This document shows, in pieces, positions 35,086 through 43,704 of a stretch of DNA of 44,323 bases (positions are counted from its first letter, which is position 1; each line of letters begins with the position of its first letter). The stretch lies in contig QHYK01000083.1 in assembly GCA_003224085.1 (NCBI GenBank), positions 1-44,323 on the forward strand, in the 5' to 3' direction. This DNA comes from Acidobacteriota bacterium (GTDB lineage: Bacteria > Acidobacteriota > Terriglobia > Acidiferrales > UBA7541). Position numbers and translations under genes: made by a program. The notes beneath the pieces were generated by a model, which worked only from the letters and a program-made list of their open reading frames with translations, was not told the DNA's origin and did not search any database.

Positions 35086-35970
35086 TCACTTCGAAGTTGC
35101 CGTAGTCACGGACTTGGGAAACTGTAGTTGTCTCGGGGACACGATAAACAAACTCGCTTTTTCTCGATACATTGTGCGGGCCGTTTGCATGTCGTGCTGG
35201 CCAAAGATTCTGGTTTCCTCGTGAAAGAACTGCCGACTTCCGACTAGACACGCCTGCCAACACAAAGGGAAGAACAGCAGTGTCTCGGCATCCCTCAACA
35301 TTTCAGCCAAATCGCTATGTTGTTTGCCCCAAGCCATAAGGGGCATCTCACAAATAACGAACGGTTCGACACTGGACTCGCAATATCGCAATGCCCAATT
35401 GAAATCATTCAGCCACGTCGCGCCTTGTTGTATTTGTGTACGCATCTGAGTGATCGTCCAATTCCGAATGAATTTAGGAGGGAGCGGTTCCGGCGTCATG
35501 GAGCGAACTTTGACGCTCTTTCGGTCAGGACTGACTTCTTCGATTACCCAAGCCCGAAGATTCTGTCCTTCAATTTGCATCTGGTCAAAAAATAAGAGAG
35601 AACGCGCTCGTATCATCTGGATGTATCGCAGTAGGAAGCTGAGGTGCTCCTTCCAATTCCCGAATCTGTTGGAGATCATTCCCGAGAGAACATTTGGATA
35701 GGTGCGTTCGAGTTCAGCGAAGGAGTCATCGGCGGTTCCCACGCCCGCTTCTGATGAGGCATAGTCATAAAAACCGTGTCGATACCCAATCTCTCGTGGG
35801 CTCCGTTCAGACCAACTGTCATTGGGAACATCGAAATACCAAAGCGGTCGCTGATGATTCCCACGTACAGGATCGATGAAACCCCGCAGGTAGCTTTGAG
35901 GAAGATAGTGATCGCGCCTGTTTCTTTTCGGGCTCGACGTTTCTGTTTGTCCCGGCAATTCTGTCAACAT
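35086..35970 (-). CDS. DUF4238-domain protein
   Basis: The 294-residue protein shows the DUF4238 start RRDHYLPQSYLRGFIDP, then LWYFDVPNDSW, and a later helical part with YIQMIRARSLLFFDQM. The biochemical activity of DUF4238 proteins is unknown, though they are often found among defence and mobile genes. It is convergent with the hsd operon and divergent from the gene at 36056. Confidence 0.8.
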   Translation of the reverse strand: MLTELPGQTETSSPKRNRRDHYLPQSYLRGFIDPVRGNHQRPLWYFDVPNDSWSERSPREIGYRHGFYDYASSEAGVGTADDSFAELERTYPNVLSGMISNRFGNWKEHLSFLLRYIQMIRARSLLFFDQMQIEGQNLRAWVIEEVSPDRKSVKVRSMTPEPLPPKFIRNWTITQMRTQIQQGATWLNDFNWALRYCESSVEPFVICEMPLMAWGKQHSDLAEMLRDAETLLFFPLCWQACLVGSRQFFHEETRIFGQHDMQTARTMYREKASLFIVSPRQLQFPKSVTTATSK

Positions 35971-36055
35971 CCACCTCGCAGGAAACAGCTTTTACCGAAA
36001 TTACAGCACGGCCAGCGGTCACAGTCCAGCCAAGCATCTTCGCTTTTTCTTTGCT

Positions 36056-36697
36056 ATGATACTACGGACGGGGGAATGCGTGGTCGAACGAGGTTCAGCA
36101 AGAGAATGCGACATGATAGCAGCCTTTCTTCAGGCAGAAATATCTTCGCATCGATATTCCCAGTTCATACTCCCAAACCTTGAACGCAATCGATTGGCGC
36201 GAGCCGATCTAATTGATCGGCCTGACCTTGAGAACGAAGTCCACAACCAAATCAGACGATTGCTACTGCAATATCGAGGATATGGAACGAATAGCTGTCT
36301 ATTCACAGGGTTTCCGACGGACGTGGTCTGGCGCTTCGTTGATATCGAGCCGCACGATCACCATATGCTCTATTGCGCAAACGACAAGAGCCAAAAAAGT
36401 TGGGTAGAGGTGTCCGAGGGCACGCGCTCGATTCAACATATAGCGGCAAGACTATGCAGCATGGAGGCAGCAAGCAAAACAGAACGAGAAACAGCGACTC
36501 GCGTTCGCTGCATCCAGAAAGACTTGAATAGCGGCAAGATGATGCCTCCACTTATCGCAATTGAGGCTGGAAATGAAAGGTTGGTCCTTGTCGAAGGTCA
36601 CAGTCGAGCAACTGCGTACGTCGATCTCAAGTGGCCATCTAATATCCCGGTTGTGCTTGGATGCTCGACCAAAATGAGGGAATGGCTCTATTACTGA
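36056..36697 (+). CDS. ParB-like protein of unknown function
   Basis: The 213-residue frame has an uncertain start. ATG 36113 (MIAAFLQAEISSHRY) is an alternative. The C-terminal third contains MMPPLIAIEAGNERLVLVEGHSRATAYVDL, resembling the ParB/sulfiredoxin-type core (V-E-G-x-x-R-x-x-A). The N-terminal half is helical with a segment RRLLLQYRGYGTNSCLFTGFP. Neither a partition partner parA nor a HTH is visible, so it is more likely an accessory enzyme of the island than a partition protein. Confidence 0.55.
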   Translation: MILRTGECVVERGSARECDMIAAFLQAEISSHRYSQFILPNLERNRLARADLIDRPDLENEVHNQIRRLLLQYRGYGTNSCLFTGFPTDVVWRFVDIEPHDHHMLYCANDKSQKSWVEVSEGTRSIQHIAARLCSMEAASKTERETATRVRCIQKDLNSGKMMPPLIAIEAGNERLVLVEGHSRATAYVDLKWPSNIPVVLGCSTKMREWLYY

Positions 36698-36734
36698 GAA
36701 CGATTGAGCCATCTCCTCCGAATCTGATTCGAAG

Positions 36735-38069
36735 GTGACTCTTGAGCTGTGGCGGAGGGTGAATTTGCTAAGTGAACGGGACATCCGTGAACTGCTGGCG
36801 GTTAGGTCGGAGACCAAGAATCTCGATTACAAGCAGTCCATGAATTGGAGAACGGCAACAGCAGAGCAAAAGGCAGCACTGGTCAAAGACACACTGGCGA
36901 TGGCCAATACGCAAGACGGCGGGAAAATTATCTTCGGCATGCGTGATAGCGACTTTGAGCCAACTGGGCTGACGGACGAAGAGTTTGAATCCTTCGACAC
37001 AACACGTTTTGCTGATTTGTTGAATCGCTACGCTGATCCTTCTTTCCCTTGTGCGGTCCACAAGCTCACCATCGACAACAAGAGATTCGCGGTAATCGAG
37101 GTTCCAGAATTCGGCGTCGTACCGATCATCTGCAAAGCCGACGCCAATGATTCACAAGGACATCAGATGTTGAAGCGCGGTGCTACTTACATCCGCACCA
37201 ACCGGGCAGCGTCCGAGGTCGTTCCGGATGCGGAGACAATGCGCGACCTTCTGAACCGGGCGATGGTAAAACGAGGTGACGAGCTTTTACGAATGGTGGA
37301 GCGGCTAATCAAGGGGAAGCCAGTTGGGTTCGACGAGCATGCGGCAACTGAGATCAACACCGAGGTCGCTGACGCTGACCACTTCATTAGGGAGCACCTC
37401 CCGGACGAATTCCGTCGAGTCGGTCATTGGGAAGTAGAGTTTTCTGTCCTGCCTTATTTGCGTGACCGAATGCCTAATCTGGCTTCTATTTCCACACTCT
37501 TGGAGAAAAGTCAGGTAACTCTAAGAGGTTGGTATTTCCCCCATTTTGACCGACGCAACACCTCGAACTTCGCCCGAGGCGTCCAGTCCTATATGGGTGG
37601 AAGTTCTTCCGGGCATCTGGAAGCCTACCGTGCGTATCAGAGTGGTGCTTTCGTGTGGAGATCAGCCCTCTGGGAGGAAACCGTCGCCAGCATGAGGGAA
37701 AGAGGGAAAGCCCTGTCGTTCGTTGGGGTGATCCTAGACATAACGGAGCACTTCCTTTTCGCAAAGCGATATTACGAAACGCTCGCGCCTGAAGGGACGG
37801 TGAATCTGACTATCCGCCTGACAGACACGCAAGACAGGGTGCTAAAGTCTTTTGGAGATTTGCGCGAAGGGGTGCTGTTCGCAGAATACGTCTGCCGGGA
37901 ACCGCAAGTCGAAATACAAACTAAGTGCACGGTTGCCGAACTGGCAGCGGCCTATGACGAGCTTGCTCGAAAGGCCGTCCGTCGTGTCTACGAACTGTTC
38001 AACTGGAACAAGAGCGACGAGGACATGATCCGGTCTTGGCAGGAGCGATTGTTGAATCGTCGGCTATAG
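36735..38069 (+). CDS. AlbA_2/Schlafen-type putative DNA-binding protein
   Basis: The 444-residue protein starts at GTG 36735. The N-terminal domain (about 10-170) matches the AlbA_2 pattern: ETKNLDYKQSMNW, LVKDTLAMANTQDGGKIIFGMRD, then GATYIRTNRAASEV. This fold is shared with the Schlafen core and is found in transcription regulators, helicase fusions and defence proteins. The C-terminal 260 residues (helical, with GRSSSGHLEAYRAYQSGAFVW-like segments) are unassigned. No ATPase motif is present. Confidence 0.7.
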   Translation: MTLELWRRVNLLSERDIRELLAVRSETKNLDYKQSMNWRTATAEQKAALVKDTLAMANTQDGGKIIFGMRDSDFEPTGLTDEEFESFDTTRFADLLNRYADPSFPCAVHKLTIDNKRFAVIEVPEFGVVPIICKADANDSQGHQMLKRGATYIRTNRAASEVVPDAETMRDLLNRAMVKRGDELLRMVERLIKGKPVGFDEHAATEINTEVADADHFIREHLPDEFRRVGHWEVEFSVLPYLRDRMPNLASISTLLEKSQVTLRGWYFPHFDRRNTSNFARGVQSYMGGSSSGHLEAYRAYQSGAFVWRSALWEETVASMRERGKALSFVGVILDITEHFLFAKRYYETLAPEGTVNLTIRLTDTQDRVLKSFGDLREGVLFAEYVCREPQVEIQTKCTVAELAAAYDELARKAVRRVYELFNWNKSDEDMIRSWQERLLNRRL

Positions 38070-38079
38070 AACGCAGAAA

Positions 38080-39554
38080 CTAACGTGGTTGAGAAGAAGT
38101 CGTCAGTCCAAGTGTGGGGTTCGCCAAAAATTGGAAGAAGCGACTTTCTTGGCCTGACCTGAGAAATTCAAGCAAGATTCCGATACTATCTGCGTCCACC
38201 ACTGGAACCCAATCAAAATGATCTTCGGATTGAAAGTACGAGGGACCGCCCATCGACGATGTAAACAGTATGGGGATGACGCGAACTCCAGTTCCGGCAA
38301 AAATTCCGCGTGCGAGAATTTCACGAGCATAGCGAAGATTACTGACATCCTCGGGTTTCGGCGGATTAAGAGTGCAGGAGACTAGAAGCAGCAGTTTGCT
38401 TCGCTGACTGGCTGCCAGAATATCTACCGAAGCTCTTTGCACTGGCGTATCCGGCGCAAGGATACGTTCATAGTTGCCCAAAACCACGGTCGAAAGACCA
38501 AACATTCCTAGAAGCCAAGATACGTGAAGCTCAAACGCTGCACTTGGTTTCAGTTTTGCCGTTTGCACGTTGTAAGCACGAGTCAGCAGGTCATCAAGCG
38601 TTGTGCCTTTGCAAAATTGCTGGACGACGGCTTCTAACAAAATGTTGCGTTCGCTGGGCGGAATGAACATCCGAGCGTAATTCGAGTCTTTCTTGACCTC
38701 TCCAAGGCGTGGATGGACGAGCCGGACTTCGAGCCAATCGTTATCAGGGTCTAAGTCTTGAATTTGTACAGAGCCCTGCGTCGAAACAATTTCGACGCAG
38801 GCGTCATCTGCGTTATGAGTCGAAGGGAAATCTGTTCTCGAAACGGGGCGTCCGCGAGAACGGTTTGCCCACGCACGCAGGCTATAGCTCGGAGGCCTGA
38901 GAAACTCCGATGTCGCTGAACCTCAACATCGATCCGCTTTTTGGGTGCGTTGACACGAATCTGTGAGATGTTCACAAACACGGGAAAGCAAAAGGAGAGA
39001 TCGCAGCCGAAGTCCTGCTGCGATACGTTCAGTTCACATAGCGCATTGACCGCCTCCAACGCATCGCCATAGCCAAGCAAATGAGCTTCTCGATTATACT
39101 GTCCTTCGAACAAAGGGCTCATCCCGCCAATATCGAAATTGATGGTTAGTCCGGGCCACGCTCGCCCATCGAAAGAGCGAAGCCGAGAGTATCCCCACTG
39201 GATATAGCCACTGGCCGCTGGCAAATCCGGCTTTTGACGTAGCTGGAATTCAACTTCGCCCATTTGAAGCGCGCCTTTGAGCTTGATTTCCAAACAAAAG
39301 TCAGGCCAGTCCTTGAACGGACGCACGCAGGAATCGATTCTCAGCAATTCGGTGCGGACAGGCGGAAAACGGTGCGCGAGCTTGGCTAGTCGGGCGTTGG
39401 CCGTCTCCACGTCTTCGTAAGTCAGGCGAACCGCCGCCATAACGTTTACCCACGACTCTTGTTTAAGAATGGCGACGGAGCGGATGTCGATTGCTCGATA
39501 CGTGGCTCCCACCGCCGCAATCAGTTCGTCCACCGTGTGCGCTACGTTGCCCAT
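38080..39554 (-). pseudogene. unknown gene with nuclease-like C-terminus, split by a -1 frameshift
   Basis: Two open frames, 39554-38751 (267 residues) and one ending at 38080 (196 residues from ATG 38670), fit as one gene. The second frame stays open and protein-like upstream of its first ATG (VEIVSTQGSVQIQDLDPDNDW, LEVRLVHPRLGEVKKDSN). The first frame turns unlike protein after REQISLRLI. Joining them near 38815-38830 gives a product of about 490 residues. The C-terminal part looks like a PD-(D/E)XK nuclease (AFELHVSWLLGMFG, SVDILAASQ, LLLLVSCTLNPPK), but with Ser where the Glu or Gln of the last motif is expected. It may be a pseudogene, programmed frameshift or assembly error. Confidence 0.6.
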
Positions 39555-39756
39555 CCCTAGTACATTACCGCAGTTAGCTCACGCTATACTGCGGAGCAAG
39601 TATGCCGAGACGGGCCGTGGAACCGCACGCCAGCTCTAAATCGTTCCTTCTTTGAGGTTTGCCCCCCCAAGAAGTCTCCGAAGGCAGAGGGAAGGTTTCC
39701 GTGCTTCGGCGATGAAACCTTTTGCCCGTGGCCGCCGTCTAAAAAAGAAGTCATAG

Positions 39757-39927
39757 TCTCATCACCACCCACCTGCCTTAGCCACATTCTTTAGTTCCCA
39801 AACGCTTCGTATTGCACAAGCGGGTTCCTTCCACTTCGCAGAATCCACTCCAAATCTTCCGATTGAGGTGAATCTGTGAACATCTTTCGTTTTCGCGACC
39901 GCGTCGGAGTTCTCGACGAGCGGTCGC
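39757..39927 (+). repeat. duplicated leader, truncated copy A
   Basis: This segment matches 40140-40310 without indels at a constant offset of 383 bp, with scattered substitutions. It includes the upstream leader, a gaggtgaatct ribosome site, the GTG start and 17 codons of the downstream winged-helix gene, then diverges. Both copies keep a gcgaccg...cggtcgc inverted repeat (39895-39927 and 40278-40310). Confidence 0.85.
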
Positions 39928-40055
39928 AGCGATCCCGATCGGAAGCGCCACGTATGATCAATCACTACTGGAAAACCCGTCTTTTCCACAGGGGAGAAAC
40001 TGTATTTTGCATTTTGACGCGAACATTTTTCTCGAGTCGCTGTGCATTAGTATAG
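39876..40055 (+). pseudogene. truncated copy of the winged-helix gene start
   Basis: From GTG 39876 the frame encodes VNIFRFRDRVGVLDERS, nearly identical to the start of the gene at 40259, then unrelated sequence to a stop at 40053. It is 59 codons long and probably not functional as a protein. Confidence 0.6.
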
Positions 40056-40139
40056 TAAAGGGTTGCTCGCCTGCGTGGCTTGATGGGCGTTCGGTACCGG
40101 CACTGAGGCGCCCGGCAACCGTGCCGAACCAATCCAAAG

Positions 40140-40310
40140 TCTCACCAACCACAGAATGTCTTAGCCACACCGTTTAGCGCCATCCGTTTCTGAACTGCAC
40201 AACCGGCTCCTTCCACCTCGCGGAATCCACTCCAAATTTTCCGTTCAGAGGTGAATCTGTGAACATTTTTCGGTTTCGCGACCGCCTGGGTATCCTCGAC
40301 GAACGGTCGC
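40140..40310 (+). repeat. duplicated leader, copy B (intact gene start)
   Basis: The partner of 39757-39927. Here the leader leads into the full-length gene at 40259. The conserved 33-nt inverted-repeat segment at 40278-40310 lies within the coding start and may be a protein-binding site. Confidence 0.85.
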
Positions 40311-41155
40311 GGCATTTCCTGAAGACTGTGGCTTGGCTCGGTGGCTACGTCACCCCGGAACAGGCGCAAGAGCTTGGAATCAGGAACTCAGTAACCAGGG
40401 TCCATGTCCAGTTAAAGGATTTGGAGTCCTGGCGCTTTATCAAACCCGTCAGTGCGTACCCGTCGATTTACCAGGTCACGAAATCCGTGACCCGGCTCAT
40501 GGGCGCTGACTTGTCGGCCCGGCGTCAGCACACCCTTGAGACCATTCAAACCCGCCTTCTGACGGTGAACTTTTACCTGGAGGCGATCCACTGGCCAGTT
40601 GAATTCGTGTTCGACCATAAGCAGAAGATCTCTAAGATTTGCGAGCTGATTCACGAACCCTTCTTGCTGCCGCATCGCAGCAGTAAGCCGTATCTCTGGC
40701 AGGACATCGTCCTTCAGCGTCCGTCCGGAGAAGTCGTCCTCACGATGGTTGACCACTTCGGTCGGCATCCCTATCGCCAGTTGTACCGGCACTTGAAACG
40801 ATTTGCCCCGACCCTCGGCCCACATGATCTGGGGTTGATGATCGTGGTCAGCTCCGAGCGCCGTGAACAGCTATTTCGCCGTCAGCTCAACCGCACGGGG
40901 CTACAGCGGCTCTTGGAGAGCCAAGGCGTATACCTGCCGTTGCGGGACATGGTGACGATCTACCGTGTCCGACGGGCGGTGCCCGTCGTCCGCCCGGTCA
41001 TCACGAACAGGCAACAACTTCGCGAGCTGCGAGCCCGGAAGCTCGCCAACCAAGGGCTGAGCGACGCGCAGCAGCAGACCAGACATGTCATCCACAACAA
41101 GGGCACCCATACGAAAACCGCAATTTCGAACGAAGAAGGAGGCACGTCATGGTGA
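40259..41155 (+). CDS. winged-helix DNA-binding protein of a mobilizable element
   Basis: The 298-residue protein starts at GTG 40259 after gaggtgaatct. The N-terminal winged helix (FLKTVAWLGGYVTPEQAQELGIRNSVTRVHVQLKDLESWRFIKPV) resembles replication-relaxation family proteins found beside relaxases. The middle has Trp/Gln-rich beta segments (YLWQDIVLQRPSGEVVLTMVDHFGRHPYRQLYRHL). The C-terminus is basic and low in complexity. It overlaps the relaxase gene by 7 nt. It probably acts as an auxiliary or regulator for the relaxase. Confidence 0.7.
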   Translation: MNIFRFRDRLGILDERSRHFLKTVAWLGGYVTPEQAQELGIRNSVTRVHVQLKDLESWRFIKPVSAYPSIYQVTKSVTRLMGADLSARRQHTLETIQTRLLTVNFYLEAIHWPVEFVFDHKQKISKICELIHEPFLLPHRSSKPYLWQDIVLQRPSGEVVLTMVDHFGRHPYRQLYRHLKRFAPTLGPHDLGLMIVVSSERREQLFRRQLNRTGLQRLLESQGVYLPLRDMVTIYRVRRAVPVVRPVITNRQQLRELRARKLANQGLSDAQQQTRHVIHNKGTHTKTAISNEEGGTSW

Positions 41156-42420
41156 AAACCGCAACGGCTGTGGCGCGGAAAATCTGGCGACAGATTTCTC
41201 GGCAGATTTTCCGCCAAAATGGAACCCTTACCCTTCCTGTACCGGAACACCCCCGGGGGCAAGAATCGGGGGCGGTCCTGGGGACGTTCGAACCGCCCCC
41301 GGAATCGCAGCGAGTCTTGCTCGATGATCTGACCCAGAGCATCCTGTCTCGGCTGCCGGAAGAGATGGGCTGCCGTGCACGCGGTGCGCGTGTCATGGCA
41401 AAGCTACGCGACCTGGTCGGCGACCTGCCGGCCAGCGCCGACCATCACCACAGCAGCCGCTTTGGGCTTCTACAGCACTCGCTCGAAGTCGCCCTCAAGA
41501 TGCTGGAGGAGTTTGAAAAGACGCTTCTCCCCGATGCCCCTCCCGACGTGGCCCTTTTCAATACCGAGGCAGACCCTCTGCAAACGCAGTACCTCTGCTT
41601 CCTCGCTGGCCTGGGACACGACCTCGGTAAGCTGTTTGACATTGAGTTGGTGGTAGGAGAGCAGCGTTGGTCTCCCCTGAACCAGACCTACGCCGAGTTT
41701 CTGAGAGAAGTCAAAAGGGAGCCGGTGCTGGAATGGAATAAGAAGCGGGTACGCGGTGGTCATGCTCAGTTCTCGCCCTGGCTTATGCACCATCTTTTGA
41801 GTCCCGCCGATATCCGATTCATCGGTTTGGAAAGGTTGCCTGAACTCACGGGCGCACTTACCGGTACTCATGCCGACGACGACTCAACCCCTCTGGCGCG
41901 TCTCGTGAGCAAGCTCGATCAGCAGAGCGTCGAGCAAGCGGCGCCCGAGTGGATGATCAAGCGACCCGACAGCAAGGTCAATCAGTTCATCCGTGCCCTT
42001 AGGCAGCTGATCTCAGACGGTCGGCTGAGCGTCAATACTCTCGGCGCGCCGGTCTTTGTCACGGGCGACAAAGCCGCTGTAGTCATACCGCGCTCGCTCT
42101 CCGCGGCCCGCGATTTCCTGAAGCAGGAGGATCGTATCAGGCTGCCTTCCAACCACCACCTCTATGACCTCCTGGCGCAAGCAGAAGTTGTGGAAGCGGA
42201 TGAACACCGTCAATGCGTGAAGAGGATCAGTGTACCGGGGAAGCGTGGCCCGGTCGAACTCTATGCCTTGATCTTCGCGACAAACACGATCATCCCGCAG
42301 GCGATTCTGCCGACGTTGCCCAAAGTCACGTTTGAGCTCGTGCCCGAACCGAAACAAACAAGCAAGTCTGCCCACACTAGGGAGGAGACGCCGACAGTTG
42401 CAGTACAGCCGCTCGGTTAG
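41149..42420 (+). CDS. MobH/TraI_2-type relaxase-like protein
   Basis: The 423-residue protein has a ribosome site gaaggaggcacgtc before ATG 41149. The TraI_2/MobH signature is visible: a His-rich motif ADHHHSSRFGLLQHSLEVALKML, followed by the HD pair in FLAGLGHDLGKLFDIELV and a later RWSPLNQTYAEFLRE. This family cuts and joins DNA at an origin of transfer for ICE-type elements. The length is shorter than large MobH relaxases, and helicase domains are absent. Together with the integrase at the right edge it suggests an integrative mobilizable element. No type IV secretion genes are in the window. Confidence 0.8.
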   Translation: MVKTATAVARKIWRQISRQIFRQNGTLTLPVPEHPRGQESGAVLGTFEPPPESQRVLLDDLTQSILSRLPEEMGCRARGARVMAKLRDLVGDLPASADHHHSSRFGLLQHSLEVALKMLEEFEKTLLPDAPPDVALFNTEADPLQTQYLCFLAGLGHDLGKLFDIELVVGEQRWSPLNQTYAEFLREVKREPVLEWNKKRVRGGHAQFSPWLMHHLLSPADIRFIGLERLPELTGALTGTHADDDSTPLARLVSKLDQQSVEQAAPEWMIKRPDSKVNQFIRALRQLISDGRLSVNTLGAPVFVTGDKAAVVIPRSLSAARDFLKQEDRIRLPSNHHLYDLLAQAEVVEADEHRQCVKRISVPGKRGPVELYALIFATNTIIPQAILPTLPKVTFELVPEPKQTSKSAHTREETPTVAVQPLG

Positions 42421-42606
42421 ATGGCGCCAAAGTCCACAATCGCAAAGACGGCGGCCACAAACGCAGAAGGCACTGCCAGCGGCGGGCGATGGCCCGCCGC
42501 TGGCGCTGGACACGTGGGGGACACCAGCAGGTGCTAGGCCCCAACAATGCGGGAGTTCGGTCAAGCAGAGGGAGGGTAAAATCGTCCCGAGGATTTGGAG
42601 TCATTT

Positions 42607-43467
42607 ATGATGACCTCAACCGCTACGCCGTTGAGCAGCCTTGCAGAGATAGACAAGCTGCTACACAAATTCGAGATTGAGAATATTCCGGACCAGTATC
42701 GCGCCTATTACGGCATCAAACGGAACAATTTCTTCGCGAGCATCCAAGGCTTCCCCGAGATGTGGCAATACTATCTCCGCCTCGATGCCATCTGGATGCG
42801 CGAATTCGCCGATCTCCAGAATGCGCGCGATGCTATGCGCATGTTTCCGCTCCTGCTGTACTTCAATGCGCATGCCAAGATGCGCGCCGCGATGGAACTA
42901 GCCTTCTCGGGCTGCATGGGGGAAGCAAAGTCAATTCTGCGCGATGCCATTGAATTCGTGGCGCACGCCCACACGATGATCAGCGATCCCGAATTGCAAA
43001 AGACGTGGCTCAGCAAGAATGACGGCAACACTGCTTTGGAGGAATTCAAAAACGCGTTCGAGCGTCAGAAGAAGGCCGGTATGTTCAAAGGCCTCGACGA
43101 GTTGCACAAGACATGGGGTGAATTGTCCGAAACGGGTTCGCACGCCAATATCAGCGCTATAGTGGACCGATTCGTGCAAAACACGGCTGATGATCACATC
43201 GAATTTCGCCTGAATTACACCGGGCCGGAAGACCACAAATTATGGACGCTGAGCCAGTTCGCCATGCTGCTTACATGCTCCATGATGGAGCAAACTCTCT
43301 TTAGCGACTATGAAGGCCGTCTCAAGCTCGATAACGAGTTGATGCGTATGCGTGGTGAGTTCGACAAGTACAAAGAGCAATTGCGGCACGTGTTGATAAA
43401 ACGCTACAAAGTCGAACCGCCGAGCGGGATTTATCCACCACCAGCGGCGAGAATTTACAGGCCGTAG
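42607..43467 (+). CDS. unknown alpha-helical protein
   Basis: ATG 42607 has ggag 7 nt upstream (286 residues). The whole sequence is helical and acidic, for example LLLYFNAHAKMRAAMELAFSG, MGEAKSILRDAIEFVAHAHTMI and FERQKKAGMFKGLDEL. A HAHTM motif and SETGSHANIS are noticeable. A repeated hydrophobic pattern suggests a helical bundle. The last 20 residues are Pro-rich. I do not recognise the family. It is followed by a strong hairpin and lies between the relaxase and integrase, so it is probably cargo of the element. Confidence 0.65.
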   Translation: MMTSTATPLSSLAEIDKLLHKFEIENIPDQYRAYYGIKRNNFFASIQGFPEMWQYYLRLDAIWMREFADLQNARDAMRMFPLLLYFNAHAKMRAAMELAFSGCMGEAKSILRDAIEFVAHAHTMISDPELQKTWLSKNDGNTALEEFKNAFERQKKAGMFKGLDELHKTWGELSETGSHANISAIVDRFVQNTADDHIEFRLNYTGPEDHKLWTLSQFAMLLTCSMMEQTLFSDYEGRLKLDNELMRMRGEFDKYKEQLRHVLIKRYKVEPPSGIYPPPAARIYRP

Positions 43468-43564
43468 GGATTACGCGGGGACCGTTCGGAGGACACTCCT
43501 CTCCTCGCGCGAGTTCCTACAGCAAACAAAAGAAACAGCGCCCACAAAGACGAGAGCCATCAGC

Positions 43565-43611
43565 GCCGGAACGCGGCGGCCAACTGACCGCCGCGTTCCG
43601 GCCTTCTTTCC
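43565..43611 (+). terminator. strong hairpin, terminator-like
   Basis: A perfect 15-bp GC-rich stem (43565-43579 with 43588-43602, arms gccggaacgcggcgg and ccgccgcgttccggc) closes an 8-nt loop and is followed by a pyrimidine run (cttctttcc). It lies about 100 bp after the unknown helical gene and before the integrase. The run after the stem is not a pure U tract, so an intrinsic terminator is likely but not certain. Confidence 0.6.
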
Positions 43612-43704
43612 GGGATCCACAGGGCGGACCCCATTCCCCTTAACCCATTCCCCTTACCCATTCTCCTTTTCCACTCCAATCCCTTGTCCCTTGGAGTTCA
43701 GAGA

